A stretch of 64,000 nt of DNA from the NCBI GenBank assembly GCA_020636255.1, contig JACJYE010000013.1, forward strand, positions 185,798-249,797, read 5' to 3'. This DNA comes from Lewinellaceae bacterium. GTDB lineage: Bacteria > Bacteroidota > Bacteroidia > Chitinophagales > Saprospiraceae. The notes under the pieces were generated by a model. The model saw only the letters and a program-made list of their open reading frames with translations. It did not search any database and was not told the DNA's origin. Of this stretch, positions 40,633 through 49,246 are shown piece by piece. The stretch's first letter is position 1. The number at the start of each line of letters is the position of its first letter. The position numbers and the translations under genes are program-made.

Positions 40633-41932
40633 GGCTGTGCCAGTTTTTGAGTTGGTTCAGCAGGCCGTCGAAGGCCTCCAGGTTTCTTTTGGCCAACAGG
40701 CCTTCCCCCGTGGGGTAGTGGGCTTCGTAATAGCGGATGGCCTTCTCCAGTTCTTCCGCCGGCAGCTTGCGCAGCGACAGTTCTTCGGGGAACCATACCG
40801 TGTTGAAGAAAACATTGAAGCCCCGGCGGTTGCAGGCCGCTACCATTTCCGGCATCTCCATATAGTTCAGGATCATAGGGCAAATGGCGATGGACAGCTC
40901 GGAATGCTGGCGGTGGTTGACCCCGGCGTAGTAATCGATACTTTCCATCACCCGTTCAAAGCGGGCATTCTGCCTGATGGACTCGTAGGTTTCCTTGTGG
41001 AAAGAGTCGATGGAAACGATGAGGTGGGTGCGCACCTTTTCCAGCACATCGCGCACTTTGTTGTTGAAGACGGTGCCGTTGGTGGTGATGTGTGCGGACA
41101 GGTGGGGGTTGAGGCGGGCCATGCGCTCCCATATTTCAAAATAAATGGGCACGAGAAAAGGCTCGCCGCCGTAGAACTTGGCCTGCCAGAGATAAGGGAT
41201 GAACGCTTCGAGCTGCTGGGCGAACTCCAGGCCGTAGAGCTCGGGATAGGGGGCGAGCCCTTCGCGGTTTTTGCGGATGGAAGAAGAGAACTCCCCGGTG
41301 CACATCACGCATTCGAGGTTACAGGTATTGCTCAGCTCGAACTCCATACCGCGTGGGAAGGAATTGGCAACCTGCGGTTTGTGGCGGGCCCTGGCCCTGG
41401 CGGCAAGCTGCCCGGCTTCCTGGCGGATGATCCTGCCGAGCGGCATGCCCGGTTGCCGCCCTTCAAATATTTCCCTGATCTTCCTGGAATAGAACGCACC
41501 GCCCGAGCGCAGCCTGTGTCTCAGCTCCCCCAGCGAGACCCGTTGGGTGAACAGCTGCCACATTTGTTTCGACAGGCTGGCGATCGGAGGGTCGGCGTAC
41601 TTGTCGAAATGGCGGGCGGGCATATTGAAGAAATTGCCGGCATCGAGTATCTGGTGGCAGTAGTAGCAACCGCTGGCCAGGCTGTCTTCCCCGATGGCCT
41701 GCCTGAGGGCTTCGGCCTGGGCGCTGCTCCATATCTCGGCAATCGTCTGCTCCGGCCAGCGCCCCATCGCTTCTTCCCGGTTGTAACAACAGGCCAGCAC
41801 CTTGCCGTCGCGGCCGAAGTACATGTTCTGGAACGGGGCGTGGCACAGCTTTCGGTGGGCGTTCAGGCTCCGGGTCTGCTGGTGTGCTTTCAGCGTCACA
41901 GCGTCGACAGGTATACACTTTATCTCATCCAT
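40601..41932 (-). CDS. radical SAM enzyme with N-terminal twitch/SPASM-like domain
   Basis: A 443-residue radical SAM protein. The N-terminal ~100 residues hold several Cys (C30, C48-C49, C89, C92) in FGRDGKVLACCYNREEAMGRWPE and SGCYYCH, i.e. an auxiliary-cluster domain placed before the core, as in the known N-terminal twitch radical SAM family. The core begins FELSNTC204NLEC208VMC211, followed by the GGEPFL motif. The SAM-dependent reaction is unknown; such enzymes often modify peptides or sugars. The start at 41932 (MDEIKCIPV) overlaps asnB's end by 13 nt. Its stop codon TAG lies in a repeat core. Confidence 0.85.
   Translation of the reverse strand: MDEIKCIPVDAVTLKAHQQTRSLNAHRKLCHAPFQNMYFGRDGKVLACCYNREEAMGRWPEQTIAEIWSSAQAEALRQAIGEDSLASGCYYCHQILDAGNFFNMPARHFDKYADPPIASLSKQMWQLFTQRVSLGELRHRLRSGGAFYSRKIREIFEGRQPGMPLGRIIRQEAGQLAARARARHKPQVANSFPRGMEFELSNTCNLECVMCTGEFSSSIRKNREGLAPYPELYGLEFAQQLEAFIPYLWQAKFYGGEPFLVPIYFEIWERMARLNPHLSAHITTNGTVFNNKVRDVLEKVRTHLIVSIDSFHKETYESIRQNARFERVMESIDYYAGVNHRQHSELSIAICPMILNYMEMPEMVAACNRRGFNVFFNTVWFPEELSLRKLPAEELEKAIRYYEAHYPTGEGLLAKRNLEAFDGLLNQLKNWHSHALERTQTSS
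40602..40615 (+). repeat. partial copy of the dispersed repeat
   Basis: TAAGAGCTTGTTTG matches the first 14 bases of copy 2 at 14072. It spans the stop codon of the radical SAM gene and the start region of the transglutaminase-like gene, so it is also coding DNA. Confidence 0.6.
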
Positions 41933-43713
41933 CGGTTCCACCATTTTTCCAAAACGATCAGCTTCCAAAGCCGCCAGTGGCTCTTTTCGCGGAACAGGCT
42001 GTCCAACCCTTCCCGGCTGATCACTTCATCCTGTATCAGGTACCCGTTGTGCAGGTGTTCGCGGTACCACTCCAGGTTCATATAATAAGAATCGGGCCCT
42101 ACGAACCCTTGTTTGGGGCGATTCAGGATAGCCGCCGGTAGGCTGTGCCTGATATTTTCCCAAAGTAATGATTTTGTCTGGCCGAAGCGAAAATACACAG
42201 AAGGGTGTAATTGAAAAAGATATTCCACAAGGGTGCGGTCGAGAAATGGGACGCGTACTTCTAATCCATGGGCCATGCTTGCGCGGTCGATCTTGGTGAG
42301 CACCAGCTCGCCCATAAAGGCCTTTACGTCGAGGTATTGAAAGGCTTTCAGCGGCCATTCGCCGGGCCGGTAGTGGCTGGCGTAAAACCACTCGCTGAAG
42401 GCCGGGATGCCCGCCTGCATACGCGGGTGCAGCATGGAAGGCAGGTTGTCCGAGCGGAAGCGCCCCATGGCCATCGCTTCGGCATACCGCTCCACGAAGT
42501 AGTTGGCGGGGCCGCCGCTCAGCTTCTGCAGGGCTTGGGCCGCCCGGGCCCGCCACCGGCCGAAATGGGCGATCTCCCGCTGCCAGGTGTAGCCGCCGAA
42601 GATCTCGTCAGCTCCTTCACCCGACAGGACGGCCTTGTTGTGGCGGCGGGCCAGCTGGCTCACCATATAGGTCGGTATGATGGAAATGTCGGCGATGGGC
42701 TCGTCGTAGTGGTAGGCCAGCGTGTCCATCAGCTCCAGTTGCTCGGCGCCTACGATAGTGGTATACAGGGGGATGCCCAGGTGGTTGGCCACCGTTTCGG
42801 CGTACTGGTGCTCGCTACGCGCCCAGCCCTCGAAGCCAATGCTGAAGGCATTGGGGCGTTGGCCCAGCGCTGTAGAATAAACGGCCAGCGCGCTGCTGTC
42901 ATACCCGCCACTAAGGAAATGGCCTACCGGCACGTCGCTGCGCAGGTGTTCGCTGACGCTGTTCTTCAGCAGCTCGCCCACTCGTACGGCGGCTTCGCCG
43001 GGGCTGGTTTTATGGCTTGCGGGCTCCAACTGCCAGTAGCAGGCCGGTTGCGCGGCCCCGAAGCCTTCGCGTTGCGACAGGCGCAGGTAATTGGCCGCAG
43101 GCAGCTTGTACAGCCCTTCCCAGATGGTGTAGGGCCCCGGTACGTAGCGATAGGCGAGATAATCGCTGACGGAAGCCAGGCGCAGGGCAGGGCGCGACGC
43201 CAGCCCCTTCAGGATGGCCTTTAATTCGGAAGCGAAATAAAACTGGCCGCCCACCCAACCGTAGTACAGCGGCTTGATGCCGAAATGGTCGCGGGCCAGC
43301 AGCAGTTCGCCTTTCTTTCCATCCCAGAGCGCGAAGGCATACATGCCGTTTATCCGGCCCAGCAGGCCCGTAAGCCCCCATTCTTCATAGCCGTGGATCA
43401 GCACTTCCGTATCGGACCGGGAGCGGAAGCGGTGGCCCTGCGCCACCAGCATTTCGCGCAGTTCAAGGTAGTTGTATACCTCTCCGTTGAGGACGATCCA
43501 GATGGCCCCGTCCTCGTTGGCCATAGGCTGGTGGCCTGCATCCGAAAGGTCGAGGAAGGACAGTCGGCGGTGGCCGAGGGCTATGCGCTTGTCCTCGCTA
43601 CACCAAAGGCCTGCATCATCGGGGCCCCGATGCGCCAGGGTGTCGCGCATCTGCTCAAAAGTATGGAGGTTGATGGCGCCCTGCGAACAGGCCTGCCCTA
43701 GGATACCGCACAT
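41920..43713 (-). CDS. asnB: asparagine synthetase-like amidotransferase
   Basis: A 597-residue class II glutamine amidotransferase. MCGILGQAC places the nucleophile Cys2 after cleavage; residues 1-200 are the glutaminase domain (RGPDDAGLW, NGEVYNYLELRE, SDTEVLIHGYEEW). The rest is the AsnB-type synthetase with PP-loop SGGYDSSALAVYS (around residue 260) and SGEGADEIFGGY. It probably amidates a carboxylate on a sugar or peptide rather than making free asparagine, as many cluster-encoded homologues do. TAATG overlap with the upstream UbiA-like gene implies coupling. Confidence 0.88.
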   Translation of the reverse strand: MCGILGQACSQGAINLHTFEQMRDTLAHRGPDDAGLWCSEDKRIALGHRRLSFLDLSDAGHQPMANEDGAIWIVLNGEVYNYLELREMLVAQGHRFRSRSDTEVLIHGYEEWGLTGLLGRINGMYAFALWDGKKGELLLARDHFGIKPLYYGWVGGQFYFASELKAILKGLASRPALRLASVSDYLAYRYVPGPYTIWEGLYKLPAANYLRLSQREGFGAAQPACYWQLEPASHKTSPGEAAVRVGELLKNSVSEHLRSDVPVGHFLSGGYDSSALAVYSTALGQRPNAFSIGFEGWARSEHQYAETVANHLGIPLYTTIVGAEQLELMDTLAYHYDEPIADISIIPTYMVSQLARRHNKAVLSGEGADEIFGGYTWQREIAHFGRWRARAAQALQKLSGGPANYFVERYAEAMAMGRFRSDNLPSMLHPRMQAGIPAFSEWFYASHYRPGEWPLKAFQYLDVKAFMGELVLTKIDRASMAHGLEVRVPFLDRTLVEYLFQLHPSVYFRFGQTKSLLWENIRHSLPAAILNRPKQGFVGPDSYYMNLEWYREHLHNGYLIQDEVISREGLDSLFREKSHWRLWKLIVLEKWWNRWMR

Positions 43714-44834
43714 TATTTTTCGCTTTTACTGGCCTTGCCGTTATCAGGGATACCGCGCAGCCTGGCATATTGCTTCAGTAGCCGATGGTAGTAAAAAATG
43801 ATCGCTTTTTCCCTGATCCACCACCCCAAAGGCACGGCCTTTGCCGCGTAATGGTAAAAACGCCGGAAGGTAGCATAAAAAAAAATTGCCAGATGGCCGG
43901 CCAGGAGTATGAGGTAACCCGCTTGCCTGCTTATCAGCAGGCCGAGGAAGGACAGCGGAAACCAGGTTTCAAACACTTCATTCTGGAACAGGAGCAGGCG
44001 CTCGCTTTCTCGTTTGCCCTTTCGCCGGAAGGAGGTATAAACCAACAGGGCGTGAACCAATACCAACAGTGCCAGCAGCGCGGGAATGGCGCTTTGTTTG
44101 ATATAGGCCAGATACAGCAGGAAAACCAATACCCCGGCGAGTTCCAACGGCGCCAGCACCAGCAGGCCAAGCTTCCACGCCCGCCCTGCGCCCAGGGCCA
44201 CCACCAGGGTGCGGATGCCTGCCGCGGTGTCCCCGTCGTGGTCTTCGATCTGGTGTTTGAGGATATTGCTGGCGCCCGATAGTAATTGGAGGGCAAAAAT
44301 AGCCGGGGCGAGGGCGCGGTGCGCTTCGCTGAAAACGGCCTCCTGCGTGGCAAAGGCGGCAAAGGCCCACCCGATGGCCGCAGGCATGGCATGGCCGTAG
44401 GCCGCGTCGGCCAATACCCCGCCCAATGCCCTGTTCTTCAGTCGGATAGGAGGTGTGGAATAGGCCAGGTAGAGCAGGTGCTGAACACCCATGAGGGCGT
44501 ACAGGTAAAGCGGCGCTCCCACGGCCAGCAGGATCAGCGGGATGCATGCGGTGGCCAGCAGCGGCGCCGCTACCCGCCAGAAAGGAGAAGCCTTGCTGGC
44601 CAGGTTGAACTTCCCTGCCCTGGCATCGGCGGCCATGTCGAAAAGGTCGTTGTAAAACCGGACGAAGATGCCGCTGCAGAGGTAGGCCAGCACCATTGCG
44701 GCAGCCGTGTACATGGCCCGCCCTGGCAGTGGCGGCCCTAGGGCCCACAACCCCAGGTAATAAAAGCCCAGGGCCATCGGAACCTTGGTCGTAAACCAGT
44801 CGGCCTTGCGCAGCAGGTTCATAGAAAAGCTCAT
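43713..44834 (-). CDS. UbiA-family prenyltransferase-like membrane protein
   Basis: A 373-residue inner-membrane protein with about nine transmembrane helices. The UbiA Asp-rich motif is NDLFDMAAD (residues 62-70), and a second conserved acidic stretch HQIEDHDGDTAAGIRT lies near residue 185-200. UbiA proteins transfer polyprenyl or other hydrophobic groups to aromatic or other acceptors; here an acceptor within the cluster (lipid carrier or sugar) is possible. A basic C-terminal tail follows the last helix. It is 1 nt from the kinase gene on one side and overlaps asnB by 1 nt on the other. Confidence 0.8.
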   Translation of the reverse strand: MSFSMNLLRKADWFTTKVPMALGFYYLGLWALGPPLPGRAMYTAAAMVLAYLCSGIFVRFYNDLFDMAADARAGKFNLASKASPFWRVAAPLLATACIPLILLAVGAPLYLYALMGVQHLLYLAYSTPPIRLKNRALGGVLADAAYGHAMPAAIGWAFAAFATQEAVFSEAHRALAPAIFALQLLSGASNILKHQIEDHDGDTAAGIRTLVVALGAGRAWKLGLLVLAPLELAGVLVFLLYLAYIKQSAIPALLALLVLVHALLVYTSFRRKGKRESERLLLFQNEVFETWFPLSFLGLLISRQAGYLILLAGHLAIFFYATFRRFYHYAAKAVPLGWWIREKAIIFYYHRLLKQYARLRGIPDNGKASKSEK

Positions 44835-44835
44835 A

Positions 44836-45639
44836 TCATTCCGTTAAGAAAGCGAGGATATCCTCCCGGCTTTCCTGGCCCAAGGTAGGCAGTATTTCTT
44901 TTACCTCCACCTGGGGCGCGATGCTTCGCAGTACGCCGATACAATTCTGAAGCTCGCTTTGAAGGGCCAGCAGGTATTCGGCCTTTTCGTGCACTTCCGG
45001 CACGGCGTCGTTGCGCGCCGCCAGGTTTTGTTCGGCCTGGCCGATGCGGGTTTCCAGGAAGAGAAGCTTGTCGGGGAACGGCATGCCGAAGAATGCTGCA
45101 TAGGCCTCGAGCTGTGCTGCCAGCTCTTTCCGGCCGGTTTCGATAATGAGGGCCTCCAGGCTGCCGCCCTGCCCATGGGCCTTTACGCCTTGCAGAAATC
45201 CTTCCAGTTGCAGCCATTCCGCTTCCTCCAGCAAGCGGCGGGCGCGCAACAGGTGGTCTTCTTCGGCAGGCCGGCCCAGGGGAATGTCGCGAAGAAAAAG
45301 CCGGCTGTAGGCTACCGTATCGATTGCCGGGTGTCGGGCCGATATTATCGTAGTAGCCTTGTAGCGCTGTTGCAGGTGGCGGTATTCAACCGGGAAGAGC
45401 ATCATTTTCAGAAACAGGCTCATGGCCTTTAGCGCTGCATCGCCCGTCAGGTCGGCCTGTTTTCCCAGCTTGTGAAATAGCTTCGACAGCCCGGGAGCAG
45501 CGCAGTAGGGCGACTGGTGGTATTGGGTGCTCGGCAGGGGAAAGAAGCCGGAGCCCTCCGGCAGCCGCCGGAAACATTCCTGCAACCAGTAGTCCTTGCC
45601 GCTGCCATCGACCCCTATGATACTGTATAACTTTGCCAT
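44836..45639 (-). CDS. P-loop nucleoside/thymidylate-kinase-like protein
   Basis: A 267-residue cytosolic protein starting MAKLYSIIGVDGSGKDYW, where GxDGSGKD is Walker A (residues 9-16). A dTMP-kinase-like core follows with TTIISARHPAIDTVAYSR (Arg/Asp as in a DRY/DE-R-type motif) and a C-terminal helix set. Long insertions relative to Tmk (about 150-230) suggest a different acceptor, perhaps a sugar or lipid alcohol. The start 45639 gives a 2-nt gap to the preceding stop; an upstream 45660 start is possible. It is in the middle of the cluster. Confidence 0.68.
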   Translation of the reverse strand: MAKLYSIIGVDGSGKDYWLQECFRRLPEGSGFFPLPSTQYHQSPYCAAPGLSKLFHKLGKQADLTGDAALKAMSLFLKMMLFPVEYRHLQQRYKATTIISARHPAIDTVAYSRLFLRDIPLGRPAEEDHLLRARRLLEEAEWLQLEGFLQGVKAHGQGGSLEALIIETGRKELAAQLEAYAAFFGMPFPDKLLFLETRIGQAEQNLAARNDAVPEVHEKAEYLLALQSELQNCIGVLRSIAPQVEVKEILPTLGQESREDILAFLTE

Positions 45640-45641
45640 GC

Positions 45642-48074
45642 TCAAACGTATTTGACCCAACCGCTGCTGCCGTCCACCTCCAGCATTCGCCCTGGCTCGA
45701 GCCCGGCAAGCAGGTTAGGCACGCCAAAAACGGCCGGGATGCCGAATTCCCTGCACATGATGGCCGCGTGCGATAACAGGCCTCCGTTGGCCGTTACGAT
45801 AGCCCTGGCGCCGGTGAAATACGGGATGTGCGAGGGGTTGATATACTCGGTCACCAATATGCTGCCGGCTTCCATCTCTACCGGCTTTTCCCCGTCCAGC
45901 CTGGGGATGACCAGCGCCTTACCCTTAGCCAGGCCGGGGCAAACACCGATGCCCTGTAGCCCCTGCTGCCGTTCAACAGCCGGCATAACGGCCGGTATAG
46001 CGGCGGGAAAGATGATGTCGGGCTTGGCAAAATGGCGGAAGCTTCGCCGCAGGCGCCGATGGTAGTGCACCCGTTCCCGGAAAGGGGCGGCTTCACCGCC
46101 ACCAGCCAGCCGGATGAGGCTTTGGGCGTCCAGAAAGAATACATCATCGGGCTCCGCAAGCAGGCCTTCGCCGGCCAGCCGCCGCCCCAGCGCCAGGCAT
46201 AACTGCCGGATCAGGTGGTAGAGGTGGGTCGTAATGTCCCTGATCTCTTCCTTCCACCACAATAGCTGGCGCTGCTGTTCAACCTTCCGGGCCAGTGCCG
46301 GTGATCTCAGGCCTGCCTTCAGCTCCAAAGCTTCAGTATGTTGCCGGCCGATGTGGCGGCCCAGTGTGCCGGGCTCGCCGCGCAGGTATTGCCGGATCGT
46401 GAGCAGGGGCACAACCGGGTTTTCCGCCCAGTTGGGCGCCATGATCTCGAGCTCGTGATCGCTTTTATAACCGTAGCGGGCCAGGAATTCGCTCAGAGCA
46501 TCATGGAAAGGGAAGGGGTGGCCTTGCAGGTAATCTGCGGCCAGCTCATTTTCCGATGTCTGAAGCCAGTAGGCCAGGGCTGCCGGGCCCTTCCTGATGG
46601 CGGCGGCGATGCCTTCCAGCTCCAGCATGGGCCTGATGTGCGCAATATCTTCGATACCGGCGGCCAACGCGCTGAACGGGATATTCTGCCCGGATCGGCG
46701 GTTATAGCGGGCCAGGGCATTCTGCGCAAATGTGCTGACGAAGGTGTTGTCGTAGATGATATTCCAGTAGTTGGAATAGATGTATTGCAAATGTTGGCGA
46801 ACGATCTTTTCGAAATATTCCCCCAGGCTTTTGAGGCTTGCTGCGGCGAGAGGGAAAGCCTGGAATTCGGGGAGCACGGTTTCGTAGAAATAAGCTTTCG
46901 TTCTGGCACATTCGCCAAAGCGGCTGCGGATGGACCGCCTGATCGAGGCCAGGGCCTTCAGTGATGTGAGCAGCCGCCGGAAAGAGAAGCGCGCTACATA
47001 ACCGTCGCCTTCGTAATAGGGATTGACGCCCTGGCCTTCGTCGAACTGCCGTTCCACATACCCCAGCACCTTTGAAGCGCCGCTTTTGGTTGCGCTGAGG
47101 TTCCAGTAGGGGTATCCCAGGAATGTCGTGCTCCAGGCATCAGGATGGGGCTCCGGCCGGAGGTGGTAGCGGTAGGCAAAGGCCTCGATGGAAGTGTTGA
47201 AGGTATGGCCATAGAGGCTCCACATCAATGGCGACGGCATATTCGCGCCGATGCCGCCGTCGCGAAAGTTGGCGTTCGTCCAGGTATGGGTGCTGGGGAA
47301 AAAAAGCCTGGTGGCCGGGCGGGCCTGCAGCACGAAAAAAGCGCTTCCTGCCATGGCCCATTCCACATCCTGCGGGCTGCCGAAGTACTCCTGGATTTTG
47401 TAGAGCATCTGGCCCAGTTGGGCCAGGTGCGGGAGATCACCGATCGTGCTTTCAAGTACGGAAACGGCCTCCGCTTTCCAGTCGTACACGATCCTGGCGT
47501 CCACCCTGCGCCCGTCGGTGAGCAGTTCGCATTGCCCTGCCGCCAACTCTATCAGGATCTCATGCGCTACGGGGTTTACGGGAGAAACGGTAAAAGCGAC
47601 ACCAGCGTAATCCGCTTCCACGTATTCCTGGAGCAGGAAGGAGAGCCTGCCAGCCAGCCTGCCTTTTATCCGGCAGGCCGCAAAGGCGTGCATCAGCTGT
47701 TCTGTATTGGTAATGCCCGGAACGGATGCATACATACCTGCCATGGACTGCTGCTGGCCGTCCTCGCCTTCCGCCGCCGTTCGCAGCATCAGTGGCGCGC
47801 CGGGCGGGAGGAGGGCGGCCAGGTGTTCCAGCCAGGCTGGCAGGCCGGGGGTTGCCGCCAGCTTGCCGGCAGCTGCCTCCACGGTGTCGCTGGCGGCCAG
47901 GCCTGCCTGGGAAGTTATGGCCGCCACCGTATCATAAGGGATGACGGCGCCCCGGGGCACGGAAAAGCCAGCCAGCGTGAGCTGGTGCAGGCTCCATGCC
48001 TTGGCGCCGCATGAACCGGGGTGCAGCTGGCCGCTTCCCAAGAGGTAGTATTTTAATGTAGCCGCCTGTTTCAT
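45642..48074 (-). CDS. PEP/pyruvate phosphotransferase-like protein
   Basis: An 810-residue protein with the two end domains of the PEP synthase / pyruvate phosphate dikinase family. Residues 1-280 are the ATP-grasp (PPDK_N) domain with GAKAWSLHQLTLAGFSVPRG, RTAAEGEDG and QEYVEADYAGVAFTVSPVNP; the last ~90 residues are the mobile phosphohistidine domain (ITVT-like GSILVTEYINP, then GGLLSHAAIMCREFGIPAV, with the phospho-His in SHAA). A middle part (about 290-690) is helical and unlike the PEP-binding TIM barrel of true PPS, so the acceptor of phosphate is probably something other than pyruvate. The start overlaps the SDR gene (ATGA). Confidence 0.8.
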   Translation of the reverse strand: MKQAATLKYYLLGSGQLHPGSCGAKAWSLHQLTLAGFSVPRGAVIPYDTVAAITSQAGLAASDTVEAAAGKLAATPGLPAWLEHLAALLPPGAPLMLRTAAEGEDGQQQSMAGMYASVPGITNTEQLMHAFAACRIKGRLAGRLSFLLQEYVEADYAGVAFTVSPVNPVAHEILIELAAGQCELLTDGRRVDARIVYDWKAEAVSVLESTIGDLPHLAQLGQMLYKIQEYFGSPQDVEWAMAGSAFFVLQARPATRLFFPSTHTWTNANFRDGGIGANMPSPLMWSLYGHTFNTSIEAFAYRYHLRPEPHPDAWSTTFLGYPYWNLSATKSGASKVLGYVERQFDEGQGVNPYYEGDGYVARFSFRRLLTSLKALASIRRSIRSRFGECARTKAYFYETVLPEFQAFPLAAASLKSLGEYFEKIVRQHLQYIYSNYWNIIYDNTFVSTFAQNALARYNRRSGQNIPFSALAAGIEDIAHIRPMLELEGIAAAIRKGPAALAYWLQTSENELAADYLQGHPFPFHDALSEFLARYGYKSDHELEIMAPNWAENPVVPLLTIRQYLRGEPGTLGRHIGRQHTEALELKAGLRSPALARKVEQQRQLLWWKEEIRDITTHLYHLIRQLCLALGRRLAGEGLLAEPDDVFFLDAQSLIRLAGGGEAAPFRERVHYHRRLRRSFRHFAKPDIIFPAAIPAVMPAVERQQGLQGIGVCPGLAKGKALVIPRLDGEKPVEMEAGSILVTEYINPSHIPYFTGARAIVTANGGLLSHAAIMCREFGIPAVFGVPNLLAGLEPGRMLEVDGSSGWVKYV

Positions 48075-49243
48075 GAGATCCCAAAGTTGTGCTTCCGGGC
48101 AAACTCGAGCAAAGTAACAAATTGGGAGGGCCCCACAAAGGGGCATTCGGGAAATCCTTCCGGAAGGTTGCCGAGCAGGCTGTCCACCCGGAAATCCATG
48201 GTGTTGCTGGTGATGTAGGGGGTATAGATACGGCCTACCGACTTCTCGTAGTACAGCCGCTCGAGTGGGGACAGCTGCTCCGGGACGCTATCCTGAAACG
48301 GGGGTAGCGCCACTTTGATGAAGTCGAACATCAACGGTATGCCCATCTGGTTGGGCGATTCCTTCGGGGAAACCAGGTGGAAGTCCTGCTCGGCCGTACC
48401 ACTGCGGCATACTTCGAGCAGGGCTTTGGCGGCATAGTCGGCGGGAATGATGTTCAGGCCGCCGTTGGGGTTGAAACAGACCCTGATGTCGATATCGGCG
48501 AATTCGCCATAGCCGGGATGGCCCAGTTTTTTGGCTTTCAGGCGAAGGAAAAAGGCCAGCCAGGCATAGAAGATGTCGAACTTGTTGGTTTGTCCGGGCA
48601 GAGGCTCCAGCAGGCGCCCGCATATCGTGCTCGGCCGGAATATTTTGATCTGGGGAAGTTTTCCTTTCGACCAGAATTCGCGAACCAGCACTTCGGCCTC
48701 CAGCTTCGAGCGTTCGTAAGGGTTGCGGAAGCCGGCTTCAAAGTTCGTCGTACCGGGCAGGATGACGCCCTCCTCCATTCCGCAGGCATAGGCCGTGCTG
48801 ATGAAGGCGAACTGGCCGATCTGCAGCTTTTCACATAAAGCGGCCACCCTGGCCGTACCCGTCACGTTGACCCGTTGTAAGGCATCGCGCACGTTGGGGC
48901 TGTCTCTGAAGTCGACGGTAGCGGCGGCGTGGATGAAAAGCCCGATAGGTGTGCGCCGCAGCATTTCCATATCTTCAGAGCTGATGCCCAGGCCTTCTTC
49001 TTCCAGCTGCCAGCCGATGGCCGTAACCCTGTCGGCAAAGGGGCTTATATCGGCTGTGCCGAGGTAATAGGCGCCGTCTTCCCGCATCATGTCGAGGATA
49101 CGGGCTTGCAGGCTTTTGCCCCCTTGTGCTTTTCCGAAGGCAAATACCTTCAGTTCTTGCAGGCGCTGCCGGTGCTGCCGCAGCAATTCGAAAAGGATAT
49201 TCCTACCCAGCAATCCTGTAATACCTGTTATCGCAACCACCAT
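48071..49243 (-). CDS. NAD(P)-dependent thioester-reductase-like SDR
   Basis: A 390-residue extended SDR. The dinucleotide-binding motif GITGLLGRN (residues 6-14) and active-site YERSK (Tyr/Lys, about 177-181) with the Ser/Thr-containing FISTAYACG are in the positions found in thioester reductase / male-sterility (fatty acyl-CoA reductase) domains. It may reduce an acyl-thioester or a sugar-nucleotide-like substrate in cluster product formation. The next gene (PEP-like) starts inside its stop codon, and it starts 3 nt below the Wzt gene. Confidence 0.78.
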   Translation of the reverse strand: MVVAITGITGLLGRNILFELLRQHRQRLQELKVFAFGKAQGGKSLQARILDMMREDGAYYLGTADISPFADRVTAIGWQLEEEGLGISSEDMEMLRRTPIGLFIHAAATVDFRDSPNVRDALQRVNVTGTARVAALCEKLQIGQFAFISTAYACGMEEGVILPGTTNFEAGFRNPYERSKLEAEVLVREFWSKGKLPQIKIFRPSTICGRLLEPLPGQTNKFDIFYAWLAFFLRLKAKKLGHPGYGEFADIDIRVCFNPNGGLNIIPADYAAKALLEVCRSGTAEQDFHLVSPKESPNQMGIPLMFDFIKVALPPFQDSVPEQLSPLERLYYEKSVGRIYTPYITSNTMDFRVDSLLGNLPEGFPECPFVGPSQFVTLLEFARKHNFGIS

Positions 49244-49246
49244 GAG

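Noticed and set aside
40199..42085. 628-residue open frame on the plus strand
   Set aside because: Antisense to the radical SAM and transglutaminase-like genes with intact motifs.
39220..43713. lasso-peptide maturation (transglutaminase-like B protein plus AsnB-like C protein)
   Set aside because: The transglutaminase-like protein is a 470-residue lipoprotein, the AsnB has a full N-terminal glutaminase domain, and no short precursor peptide was seen next to them.
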